The position numbers and the translations under genes were made by a program. The notes beneath the pieces were generated by a model. That model was not told the origin of the DNA. It did no database searches and worked only from the letters and a program-made list of their open reading frames with translations. DNA of 64,000 nucleotides from Apostichopus japonicus (lineage: Eukaryota > Echinodermata > Holothuroidea > Aspidochirotida > Stichopodidae): positions 22,525,841-22,589,840 of the forward strand of contig NC_092575.1 of assembly GCF_037975245.1 (NCBI RefSeq), given 5' to 3'. Numbering within the stretch: the first letter of the stretch is position 1; each line of letters begins with the position of its first letter. Below, one piece after another: positions 41,362 through 52,919 of this stretch.

Positions 41362-41934
41362 ATCTCTAGTCATAGCGCTATAGCAATACCAGAACTACCA
41401 CAGAACGCAAAATCAGACACTACAAAACAATCCGCCCCGAGTTCACAACCTTCGAAACTTCAGGAACCTTTTCTTGTTGCTCTGTAATCCACAAGGTGAA
41501 AAAATTCCGTCTGCCAACCGAGTGACATTGTATCAGTTTCTTTGTAATTAAAAGTCATCATTTGAGATATATTGATATAAGTATAGGTATATAAACCCCA
41601 ATGGACTAACTAGTGTTATCATTATCACTGAGAATATTATTTTCAATAATGATAGATGGAAATAAAGGCATCAATAAAGTTCGTTGCCTGAGGTAACATC
41701 CACCGCCTCCCCTCCCTTCCCTCTTTCTCTATCTTTATTAACATACTTCATGATGAAAGATAATAATATGTAGTTCGGGCAACACAGAGTTCAACGTGAA
41801 TCTTTGTTTATTTGGGTGCGAGGTATGAATAATGAAATCAAATATGTGGATCGTTGTCATGTAATGCGGTGTTGTAATGTAATGTACACAAACAAATGAT
41901 TCAGAAAGGTGAAATGGGGGGGGGGGGTGGGTAG

Positions 41935-42110
41935 AGGGGTAACTAAAGGTGGATCCAGGGATTGTTGCCCAGAGGATTTTGAAGCCGACTCTCATGTATG
42001 GGAGGGAGTCTGGGAGTCCTCTTGAAGTAAAAAATAAAATAAAATAAACGACAAATGATGAATTATGAGGCCTATTTAGGCTAGAAATTAATTTTAGAAT
42101 AAATTAGTTC
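41935..42110. repeat. Diverged relative of the family D element
   Basis: It shares TTGAAGC(C)GACTC(T)CATGTA(T)GGG, an AT-rich middle and TCTATAA(C/T)TAGGTC with 54855-54985 in the same order and orientation. Both ends are degraded, and no terminal repeat or target duplication is visible. Confidence 0.5.
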
Positions 42111-42662
42111 TATAACTAGGTCAACACGCAATGTTGCACTAACAACATACTCTTATTACTATTTAAGCCGGCCTATGAATTTAAAAGAGAAAAGAAAAAC
42201 GGGATGGGTGCCCCATCCCAACCTCCCCCCCCCCCTCATCCCCATCACTTCCCATCACAAAAGCAAAACAATGAAAGAAATAGAGGTATGAGGCCGGAGA
42301 TCTTTCTGTTTTATGAAATCTTTCTAACCACTTTAAACAAAATGTTCAAATTTCATGCAAAATTTATCGAAAATTAGATCACTTAATGACATAATTTTTA
42401 TGATGTAAATTAAACAGGAAAAACTATCGAAGTCAGTGGATAAATCAGAAATGATAGTTGAGCGATAGTGAACTACAAAAAAAAAAAAAAAAATGGACAT
42501 TGTAGCTGAAGGAATTATGTTTTGCTACTTTGTTGAGACTTTGATGTTAATGAATATTTCATGATTTCCCTTATTCGTGCCCCATCTAAAAAGAAACTTA
42601 TTAAATCCCAAGGCGATCTCACACCTTCCACAATTTATTGATCTTACAAATCCGACGTTCTC

Positions 42663-42890
42663 TTATTTGTCTTGTTTTTCTGGTTTTCTTTGGCCGGTAG
42701 GATTAAGGAGAACATATTTGGAACGCATAATGACTTTCAGGGAGACGAACGGAATTGTAAGAATGATAACAAATGTTGACAGTTTTCTCCAAAGATGGGG
42801 TTCACAGTGGTATGATAATGTAGTTTCTACGTTATGCGTGACGCGAGACATGAAAATATGGCGACCTAAGTAGTAAATTTTGTCATTCAT
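42663..42890. other. Unresolved stretch open on both strands
   Basis: The plus strand is open for 98 codons (42577-42873). The minus strand is open for 75 codons (42663-42890) with a hydrophobic segment LSTFVIILTIPFVSLKVIM. The minus frame also follows a TTTACTACTTAG acceptor-like sequence. The base composition is less AT-rich than the flanks. It could be an exon remnant or a chance frame, and I recognise no family. Confidence 0.2.
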
Positions 42891-43294
42891 AGAAATAAGA
42901 AATCTCTCTTTCAGTCAAAGAACTTAAATTGACATATTTACTTGACCGAATCGCGTCCACTGAGGCCTTTGTTATTTAAATTGATCAATCTAATGATTAG
43001 AGTTGATGTAAGCAATCATCTCATATTTAAGCTTTCATCTATCTCACAGAGGGCTTCAAATAAAAGTTGTTTTCTTCCATTTCTTGTTTCTTTTGTCCGA
43101 TTTTTTCTTTTGGTCTGTTTGCTGAAAAGTTATGTCCAGAACGTAAACACGAAGTATTCTGTCGTAAAGGGACTGTTCGTGTTCGATTTTGTTTATTTTG
43201 ATACAACATTTTGTATTATAGGTATAGCTATATTTACAGCAGGTTGACTACAAGGACCGCCCACACGTGATCGGATGTCATCACGTCCGATGGC

Positions 43295-43405
43295 ATTCGA
43301 TTTGCATGTGATTGTATATGGCTGTAGTCGATAACATGTGAATGCATATTATTGTATGTGATTTCATATTATTTTATGTGTATGCATGTGATTGCATATT
43401 AATGT
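43295..43405 (+). promoter_or_regulatory. Cluster of octamer-like ATGCAT/ATTTGCAT motifs
   Basis: ATTTGCATGTGATTG, GTGAATGCATATTATTG, TGTATGCATGTG and TGATTGCATATTAATG lie within about 110 bases, in a loose 20-base periodic sequence. ATTTGCAT is the POU octamer. This may equally be a degenerate simple repeat. Confidence 0.25.
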
Positions 43406-43480
43406 GATCAAGGAGATTGTTCTTTGTATTTCTTTACGATCATGCCGCATTTTGCATTTGGTACAGATATATATGTGGGC

Positions 43481-43488
<8 letters not shown>

Positions 43489-43555
<67 letters not shown>
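43489..43555. repeat. (TA)n microsatellite, about 66 bp
   Basis: Pure TA dinucleotides ending ATATGCC. Shorter TA runs are at 12258-12298, 35320-35336, 46849-46876, 49386-49414, 50608-50630 and 54721-54740. Confidence 0.95.
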
Positions 43556-43557
<2 letters not shown>

Positions 43558-44325
43558 TCTGCCGCACAGATGTCAATCAACTGCGCTGCACGTTAATAAT
43601 GATCCGAATCAGAAGTAAGCGGAGCACAAAGACACTCCCTTCCTTAGTTCAAATTATTCCTCACTGTATATTATAAAAGAAAGATAACAATTATATCATA
43701 GATATAAGTCGAACTATGAATAATAAGCCAACTATAGTTAATTAATGAAAGTATAAAAACAACAAATCCGTATAGATACAGAATCTGAAGTACACATATA
43801 GCTGATTAATGCCTGCATATGTCTCTACGACCTCTAGGTAAGTTAATTATATCGAGAAAGGAAAATATCGAACCAACCCCGATAAAGTTGGATATGTCGG
43901 TCGCTAATCAAGAACGAGAATGCATTTTGATTTAAGAAAAATATAAATTTAAAAAAAAGGAAGAAGAAAATGAAGAAAAAGAAAAACAAATCCGCCTGAT
44001 GGAAACATCGATTTCACCTTCGAATGTACTTTTTCTATTTTGGGAGGGGAATAAAGAAGAAATATCAAAATGCTAATTAATGAGGTTACCCCTTTGAATG
44101 AAATACTAACAAGACGAATGACTATACCGTAAGGAGGTTAGTTTGTTAGTTCTTACTTAAAATCTCCTTCCTATTTTCAACCACCTTTTCTATGGAAATC
44201 AGAACCAGCAGAGAATAATTCCCCTTCGAAAAGGAAAGATGGTTTTATATTAAGCCCCAGATAAAGTTGAAATTTAGGTTAATTGGTTAGCTATTAGGGT
44301 TATTTCTTGAATCCAGAAGAATGAA

Positions 44326-44468
44326 CATGATCGTCAAGAATTCAATAATTATAATAGTTTGCAGTATCCTACATATAAAGTTCACATTGTATGGGTTATG
44401 GTTTAATATGGCTTTATTTTGATATATGGTATTTTTACGTTATAACGTTAGAATTCTTGATGATCATG
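44326..44468. repeat. 143-bp element bounded by 18-bp inverted repeats
   Basis: CATGATCGTCAAGAATTC (44326-44343) and GAATTCTTGATGATCATG (44451-44468) pair at 17 of 18 positions. The left part (CAAGAATTCAATAATTATAA) recurs in direct orientation at 44655-44740, on the other side of the SINE-like piece. Confidence 0.6.
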
Positions 44469-44600
44469 TCTATGTAGGGAGGCCCGGGTTTGAATCCCGG
44501 TGGAGGCTGGAAGTAAGTTTTTTCACTGTTCTGGGTTTTCCAACTCAGAGGTTCGAAACTGGTTAAGGAAGGTTGTAATTCCACTGTAGGCGCACATATA
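44465..44600 (+). mobile_element. tRNA-SINE-like fragment with a B-box motif
   Basis: GGGTTTGAATCCCGGTGGAG matches the pol III B-box (GGTTCGAnTCC) and the folded T-arm (CCGGG...CCCGG). It is followed by CTGGGTTTTCCAACTC-type sequence common in invertebrate SINEs. No A-box is found about 40 bases upstream, so it is a truncated SINE and not a tRNA gene. Confidence 0.45.
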
Positions 44601-44649
44601 ATAAACCATCAATTTCTAACATATATATAAACATATATATATACTTGAC

Positions 44650-44747
44650 ATATACAAGAATTCAATGATTATGATATTTTGCATTTTCCAACAAGGTTCA
44701 CAGTTTAAGGGATATGGTTAAAAATAAGAATATGGTAATATGGTATA
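44650..44747 (+). repeat. Direct partial copy of the 44326-44468 element
   Basis: ACAAGAATTCAATGATTATG and the following TTTGCA-TTTCC, GTTCACA and GGATATGGTT follow the same order as 44335-44425. A third trace (AATATGGCTATATTATGATATATGGT) is at 45440-45470. Confidence 0.5.
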
Positions 44748-45222
44748 ATGTATGTATGTATGTATGTATGTATGTATGTATGTATGTATGTATGTATGTA
44801 TGTATGTATGTATGTATGTATGTATGTATGTATGTATGTATGTATGTATGTATGTATGTATGTATGTATGTATGTATGTATGTATGTATGTATGTATGTA
44901 TGTATGTATGTATGTATGTATGTATGTATGTATGTATGTATGTATGTATGTATGTATGTATGTATGTATGTATGTATGTATGTATGTATGTATGTATGTA
45001 TGTATGTATGTATGTATGTATGTATGTATGTATGTATGTATGTATGTATGTATGTATGTATGTATGTATGTATGTATGTATGTATGTATGTATGTATGTA
45101 TGTATGTATGTATGTATGTATGTATGTATGTATGTATGTATGTATGTATGTATGTATGTATGTATGTATGTATGTATGTATGTATGTATGTATGTATGTA
45201 TGTATGTATGTATGTATGTATA
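44748..45222. repeat. (ATGT)n microsatellite, about 475 bp, uninterrupted
   Basis: About 118 copies of ATGT with no visible interruption. Frames on both strands are open (MYVC or IHTY repeats) only because the unit shifts by one base per codon. I call no protein here. Confidence 0.97.
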
Positions 45223-45305
45223 TTAGATCCTCCTGCAAGCAGGAACTCGCGAAGAAGCCGCATTGGCTTATCAAAGCCGCAAGCTGACCGAAGTCAGTCT
45301 CTTAC
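45223..45305 (-). mobile_element. GC-richer SINE- or LINE-tail-like segment abutting (ATGT)n
   Basis: The segment from GATCCTCCTGCAAGCAGGA to GACCGAAGTCAGTCTC is GC-rich against AT-rich flanks and holds small stems (CCTGC/GCAGG and GCCGCATTGGC/GCGGC-like). On the minus strand it runs straight into (CATA)n, as retroposon 3' ends often do. Its family is unidentified. Confidence 0.4.
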
Positions 45306-48300
45306 ATTCATATAACGTCCATGATTATGAATTGTTAATTGTCAACAACTCTGTAACTGGACGACATACATTAATCTGGGAGTGACTCGAACTAATAATA
45401 ATATGGCGATATAATATAAAATAATAATATAATAATAATGTAATAATATGGCTATATTATGATATATGGTCGTTTTACGTAAAAATACCATACAACATAA
45501 TCTAGGAATATATCTGCATTGGGTATTAGGCCTAATCCTTCTTAATAAATCCATTTTATGTTGTTTGGACTAAACTGATGTCCTCTTTAATAACTCGTCG
45601 TATAATTCTTACATATAAAGGTTAAACTAAAGCTTTTCGTGACCAACGTTCTTGTCGGGTTCCTTTACATTGATAATTCTGTTGTTTGTTTCGTTGTGAT
45701 ATTAGAATTCGTGCAAAACACACGAAACATCATTCTGATGGCTGATATAATTACACGAAGATAGCAAAATCCAGAACATACGATCATGATCTTTAAAAGT
45801 GAACATTTAAAGACAAAGGGCATTTATGCTAGGCTAATGTGTATAGAAGCGTAAGTTAAAATATTAAAGTATTAGAATACAAAGGATGACACACTTTCTT
45901 TTGTCATTATAATTCCCTATTTTACATGTGTCCTTGTACTTTTTACCAAGCATTTTCATTTCGCGGTCGCCGAAAAAAAATAAATAAAAAAAAATAAAGT
46001 AGGTTAAAACTGTAACAAAAAGTGCAATTTGTTCACATCATTTCCCCACTCGAGATTTCGGAACTGTTAAACAATATTAGTCGTAGTTTGAACTCTCGAA
46101 AAGTATGTCGACCATTAGTAAAGATTACTAGAAGAAGTAGTTCACATTATGAAGTTTAGACTATATAAACCATATAAACATCATACTGAGATAAACGGTA
46201 TATAAAGAATGGAGCATTGATATGCTAATTTTCCATGCATGGTTAATGAGACAACGCGGGGTTTACAGTCTTCAACCACACTACAGGAAGTTTGTAAACA
46301 ATATACAATAAAAGCTCCTTTTTTCTTCGAATGGCAGGTTGGCCGATTTTAGCGATTTACCGAGGCGGATGAGTTATGAAGTGGACATAAATTATAGTTT
46401 ATAGTTAAGAAAAGGCGCCCAGGTTGACAGATTAAAGATCATAAGTCAGTTTAAATTATTCTGCTGAAAACTGTTGGTTCGCTTATGTAGTAGAATAATT
46501 CATTAAGGGGATGACTTGCAGGAGCGTGTATCCTGTACCCGTTCACTTAGTTTATTATACCTGAATAAGCAGTGAAGATATAGGGGGTTGCTGAATTGTT
46601 TTTACATTGTTATTTATTAACCTATGTAGCGTATACGCCTTGTGCGACGGGAGACCAAAAACCAAGTGGTTATAGAATCGGATAGGATATAGAATTGCAA
46701 AAGAGAGCTGCTATACGCTATCCAGTTCCCTGATTGGAGAGCATTGAACGCTTAACACGTGTAACTGTTACATTGGTTTCAAGTAAATGTGAACCAATCT
46801 ATAAGCTCGTTTGTCTATAGGAAATGGTACAGGAAAGGGACACATGGATTATATATATATATATATATATATATATTCATGAATGGTTTAATGTGCACGA
46901 ATTCATATTAAATCACTGATTCGTATTTATTCATTTCCCTCTGTGTAAAGAAAGGTCAATACCAATCGCATATTTACTCAGAATCACGTGATAGGTATCA
47001 TGTTAACCTAACAAAATATTATTACTAATTTAAAACTTGATCCCAATGCGTAATGGGGCCCTACATTATGACACACATACGAAGATATTGCCAAAAATGT
47101 TGCTTCGAAAAGGTGATTGCTTTTTTTTTGCCCCGAAAAGGCAAGGTGGTGCATGACAAATTACATACAACCTGCAATGTCACTGAATGTCAGCGCCTCA
47201 TATTCATTTTGACGTTTTCTTAATATGACTGGATGACGGAATAATTACCGAAGACCAGTACGTATAACCGCAGAAGGAATCAATTTTGATCGGCGGCGCC
47301 TTAGGAAAGAAGATCAAATCTGTGTCATTTATAACAACAGCCGGGAACAAGACCCCCAGACTGTTAAAGACACTATCTTGCCGAGTTGCGATGGATGTTT
47401 CACTATAGTTATATATATAGATGCGTTTGTTTTTCTATCTGACCGAGGACTTGAACAAAAGAATTTCAGGTCCTCGGTTGTGATTTCTAAAGAATCACCA
47501 CGTCCTCGGAAGAATTTCTATTGTATGGGGTATTGTTAAGGTTAGGGTACGTGGATTTAAAATACAATGGGGTCCTCGGTCTGAATGTAATACAAACATG
47601 CGTGCGTGTGTGTGTGTGACAAATACTGAGAGGGTGCAGGAAAGTTGGAAGAAGTTTGAGAGTGTGTTGGGAGAAGGGGGGGGGGGGTGGTTGAAGGGTA
47701 TAGGAGAGTCGTTGGAGGCTGACAAAAGGAATTATGGACGGTTGAAAATTTCATATGTGGATATGAAAGATGATGTTTTATCAAAGCAAATAAAGCAACA
47801 TGGGGACAAAAATTTTTAAGTGGCAAAAGTTAAAGCCCACCGTTACATTCTAAGAAACTCGACTGCTTACATTTATTGTTTGCAATCACTATTACTTCTT
47901 CTGTACCCAATGTACAATAAAATGTTTTTCATGTTTTGTTCATTCTGCAATGTTAGAGGTTACGCATAAGGCAGGATAGGCGGCATGTGGGGTTGGAGCG
48001 GGGTGGGGGGGGGGGCGCGGTGAGAACTACATTGCTGGAGTATCCAATACACAAACGAAGCAAGTGCCTACGGCGCCCCACGGTTAAGGGGAATATCCAT
48101 GAACACTTCCAGATACGACAACCAACGCTCTATATTTGGGATATGCCTGCAGACTCGGACATGTGGTACCTTAATGTTCCAGTAATGGTTGTTAGTCCGG
48201 CACTGAATCACTGACCAAATCGGTACCGTTTATTACACCATTGCTCATGGTAACCGAAGAAGCTATACGTATATACTTACATGTATATGGCGTACACACA

Positions 48301-49382
48301 ACTTGCTCTCAGCATAAATGTATTACCCTATTTCCAAGCCCACCCCCCCCCCCCCAACAGACTTTCAGTCACATTTCACATTTGTGTGGATGGCCATACC
48401 CAGTCAGTTCACATAGACTTGTCAAAAATCCCCGTCCATGCAAAGCAGTATTCCGGCACACAAATGGGATGGTCCTTATAAACTGAGATATTTCGATTTT
48501 TTTCCATAGTTAGACACACACACTGAGAAATAGCGTTGAGTAGACAGCGTTGTAACGAGGCATTCGACTGGGGGGAAAATATAACAGTGTCTATCACTTT
48601 ATTCGTTATTAATAAGACTGTAATTACACAGACTGCATTAAGGTTTTGATCTCTGATATTTACCTTCACCGTGCCATTTAAAGGTGTCTGTTATTCCATC
48701 CTCTGAGATCATATCCACTAAAATAGACATGACTTCACATGTAGACAATATTAATAAAGTCCGCCAAAGCGCATCGCTACTGCTAACTTATATCTCACCT
48801 AATTGTATATGGCACGCGGCCTACATTTTAGGCACAATTGTGTTACGCACAGCGGACGTTCCGCTGTACCCGTGACGAATTTGTACATACTTTAGACACT
48901 TGAAGAACATTAACGACATCCCGGAATGACGTCGGCATTGATCAATAAAGAAGACATCAATTGCTATGCATGATGTAGTTTTGTAGATACGAAAACATTC
49001 ATATAACAGCTATTGAAATATAATGACATTAAAATAATTCGTTTAGTTTGTAACGAAACTTCTTCGACGCTCAAATACGGTGAATTTGTTGCACGATATT
49101 ACTAGTTTGACAATCGTCGCAAATTGGTAAACTGGTAAACTTAACATGTTACTATTACGTAATAGTTCCTTGGTTTTAAACAGGCTAATTAAGATACTTA
49201 AAGATATTTAACTTGAATTCAACAACATTCACCAGGGGAACGATGATAGTAAGCAAAAAAACCCTGAAAGTTTGTCAATAAAAATAAACCTTAACTTTGT
49301 GAGACACAAAAGAACGTTTTGGATTAAACCGTTAATAACTCACATATCAGGAATAGCCAACCACGTGATCTCCTAGTGTAGG

Positions 49383-49415
<33 letters not shown>

Positions 49416-51085
49416 AAAGATGTCCAGGGTGAAATGTCAATTCAAAGCAAAATCAGATGTTAGAAGAACTTGAATAACCCGTTACATTTGACACAACACA
49501 AACACTTATATAAGGCCCACCACACTTTCACTGCAGATACACGGAGGCCTACACTACGCTTCTTAGAATCGGTTGGGAATTTATTATCTTAAATTAACTG
49601 GTCAAGTCAATATCCAACAAACTGTACCAGCTTTGAGCGAGAAGAAACGGCTCAACCTTCCACTCAGTGTACATCGTGATGTGCAATATGGTCATTTTAA
49701 TTTAGTAATAACACGCAAAAAGCCGCATACGGACGGGTATGATTCTAATGATTAAAGTTACGGTATGATAACCTTATTATCCTAACATATTAATTTCACC
49801 AAAAGTCACAGTACCATTATTAATATTGTATATCAAGTTCAAAAAAAATACAGCATCGAAGTTGCTTTCAATTCAAAAATTGGCTAATAATTTTCATGGC
49901 AATTTACAAAAACTGACAACATTTCGTCACTGAAAATTCGAGGCTAAAAATGATTTAAAAGAAAACAACGAGAAGTAGAAACGATCCCTTTAATGGCCCA
50001 CCCGAGAGGGTGCACTCTAAAAAGTTATCAACAACTTCAATTCTGCTAAAATCCATTTGGAAGTGTGATTACATTGACAGCTACATCACTCGTGAACATC
50101 AATAAATTGTAAGGATTTCGCGGTTGCGCGATGAGAAATTACGCTCGAGGGGGTTTTGATGGATTTCTGTGACACCTTTGTCATTTCATATTCAATTTTT
50201 TTCTCATTACATGTTCAGCGAATCAAGAGAAGAAATGATTCCATGAGCACGTCACAGTAACAACATACTTGAAATTTTTTACTGATGGTGAAGTTGCAGT
50301 TATCTTGTAGCTTACTGCAAGGCTAAAAAAAGGCAGCGAAAAGGTTCGGACACTTCAAAATAAAGCAAGGGAAGGTTGCAGTAAAAATTCGTCTTTGAAG
50401 AGGTACTTAATGTGTTTGAAGTTTCTGATGACATTTTTATCAGTATAGGGCCTATGGGGTGACGTGTAGATGTGATTTTTTTTTTGCTTTTGCATCGACA
50501 ATAACTTTTCAATATTCTACATATAGTATTAATTGAGAAGTGGTAAGTGTGACATAATTATATACTATAATTAGGTACTCTATTAATCTGATATTTCCTT
50601 TGAATAAAGTATATATATATATATATATATACTGACTAAATACTGACTGTTACACAAATCAAAGTGTTTCCCACCAATGCGGAATGAGTTACCAATGAAT
50701 TTGGAAATATAAAAATTGGACACTTTTTCGTAATTTTCGACTTTTTGCGTCATTATTTGAAACTAAACTTGACTAAAGTCAAGCCAATAAACTATCTTAT
50801 TATGGAACATTTTAGTGCCAACTTGCATCTAACATTAATCAAAATCAACCTAAACTAGTAATGATGCTCTGGGGCATGTTCTGGCAGTAGGAAATGAGCA
50901 CCATTTGCTATGCAACATTACCAACTGAGTATTTATCAGTGTTGTAAACTTACCGAACAATATTAACTCATATGCTATAAAGTGCTAAAAATTCTGGTAT
51001 TTGATTATCTGATTATTACATTATATAGGCATATTGAACGGGTAAGACTTAATGCAGGAAATTTTCAGCATTATGACTGTGTTAC
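45306..51085. other. Gene-free intergenic stretch
   Basis: AT-rich with short TA arrays, the CCTCGG element at 47.4-47.6 kb, and G or C runs at 47676-47687, 48005-48015 and 48343-48355. No frame has supporting splice or family evidence. Confidence 0.5.
47443..47600. repeat. CCTCGG inverted-repeat element next to GT repeats
   Basis: CCGAGGACTTGAA (47443-47455) and TTCAGGTCCTCGG (47465-47477) pair at 12 of 13 positions. GTCCTCGG then recurs at 47502-47509 and 47573-47580, the last followed by GTCTGAATG and a GTGTGTGTG run. It is probably part of a small dispersed element. Confidence 0.5.
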
Positions 51086-51650
51086 GATACAATAGGATGA
51101 GTATTTCACTATATAGTGATCTGCTTATTATCCATCACACTCATTCTATAGATCTTGTACAATACAATAGGATGTGTATTTCACTATATAGTGACCTGCT
51201 TATTATCCATCACACCCATTCTATATATCTTGTACAATACAATAGGATGTGTATTTCACTATATAATGATCTGCTTATTATCCATCACACCCATTCTATA
51301 TATCTTGTACGATACAATAGGATGTGTATTACACTATATAGTGATATGCTTATTATCCATCACACTCATTCTATAGATCTTGTACAATACAATAGGATGT
51401 GTATTTCACTATATAGTGACCTGCTTATTATCCATCACACCCATTCTATATATCTTGTACGATACAATAGGATGTGTATTTCACTATATAGTGATATGCT
51501 TATTATCCATCACACCAATCCTATAGATCTTGTACAATACAATAGGATGTGTATTTCAATATATAGTGATTATTATCCATCACACCCATTCTTTAGATCT
51601 TGTAAAATACATATAGGATGTTTTCTTTTTTACTATATAGTGATCTGCTT
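51086..51650. repeat. Minisatellite, 75-bp unit, about 7.5 copies
   Basis: Units start at 51086, 51161, 51236, 51311, 51386, 51461 and 51536, exactly 75 bases apart, with a few substitutions each. The last full unit has lost part of its middle (CTGCT). Each unit centres on TCACTATATAGTGA, a perfect 14-base palindrome. With a 25-codon period, the plus strand is open for 200 codons (51052-51654) in one frame and for 73 codons in another. Confidence 0.95.
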
Positions 51651-52898
51651 GTAAAGACTATGACGTTATTCGATAAATACGACGCACACTTTAAATGATT
51701 AACAAAGGTGGCTACAAAACCTGCCGATATTATATATATATATAAATATTCATGCAGTGAATTTGCGGCTTGCATTATATCTATTACCTAACATGGTATT
51801 ATCTTCTCCGCATTTATTTGGTATCTAGAGTAATACAAATAAATTGTATAAATTGTAGGACTAACGACGTCAAGAAAGAGCGTTCTTTGTAGAATGAAAC
51901 ATCAGCTCTTCTTGTTTATGTAAATTTTAAGATACCGTGCCATGTATATCATAAACCCATTACTTCAAATGTCATTTGTTGAACTGTTGAACTATCAGTT
52001 ATCAGAAAATATTGCTGGTATATGAATGGATTACTCGTTTGTGTTTTCATGTGATTTATGCTGATAAATACGTGCAGACAATTAAGTGGACGAATTTCTT
52101 GTACATTAACCAGACATGTTTGGTTTATCAGAGTTGATTAATACTCGCCATGTACGGTCGAATTGTTATAACGAAACGACCAAAATACTGCTTTAATAAT
52201 CTGTAAACGCATTACTCAGTCAAACTTTATTAAACACAGAAGGATTAGAGTAGGCCCTTTACTATTTATTGTTGTGACTACATGCAACCTAGCATTAAGT
52301 TCCAACACATCCAATTTTCCGTGAGCTATGATTTCGTTTTCTTTTTACTTTACACGTTCCGTTAATAGGTAATAACGGTTACGCCCACGATTGATGCTGA
52401 AAACGTCAAGTTTACATGGTCAAAACAAAGTCATAATAAGTTCCCTTCTTGACTGCTTCTTCAGAATAAATTTCCAGGTTGGAAAGATGAAATATTTCAG
52501 TTCTTCTTATCCATCTTCAGAAGATGGTCCAGAGCGAATGTCCGCACTCTAACCGGCTTATACTACCGGAGCGGTACTAACACGTCTAATCAATCATACA
52601 CAGCACCAAGCCCATACGTGTATGCATCACCACCGAAGGCGTTAATCAAATTGTTACTCGTCGGTACACCTGTGGGATAAAGTTCCGGTTCAATTCGATT
52701 TTAAAAGGATGTCCCAGCATGACGTCTGCTGGCATGACCTTTCAATACTACAGGCCCCGGGCATGTACGATGATCGTTAGAAATTCTTTAATAAATCTGC
52801 TTCGTAAAAAGTGACATAAATTGTGAAAAGGGAGAAGCAAATGTGTTTTGCGCCTTTACAAATTTCAGCCGTGGACCGGTGCGTCATCTCAGATCAAT

Positions 52899-52919
52899 CC
52901 ACGCATCTACGATGCGTGG
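52899..52919. other. Perfect 9-bp hairpin
   Basis: CCACGCATC, TAC, GATGCGTGG. It sits in a GC-richer patch (52860-52925) of an AT-rich stretch. An odd-length palindrome CCATCTTCAGAAGATGG lies about 370 bases upstream near 52511. Confidence 0.75.

Noticed and set aside
44465-44530. tRNA gene
   Set aside because: Only the T-arm or B-box is present. There is no acceptor stem, D-arm or A-box.
44705-45315. Open frames of 170-189 codons on both strands
   Set aside because: They are translations of (ATGT)n with no unique coding sequence.
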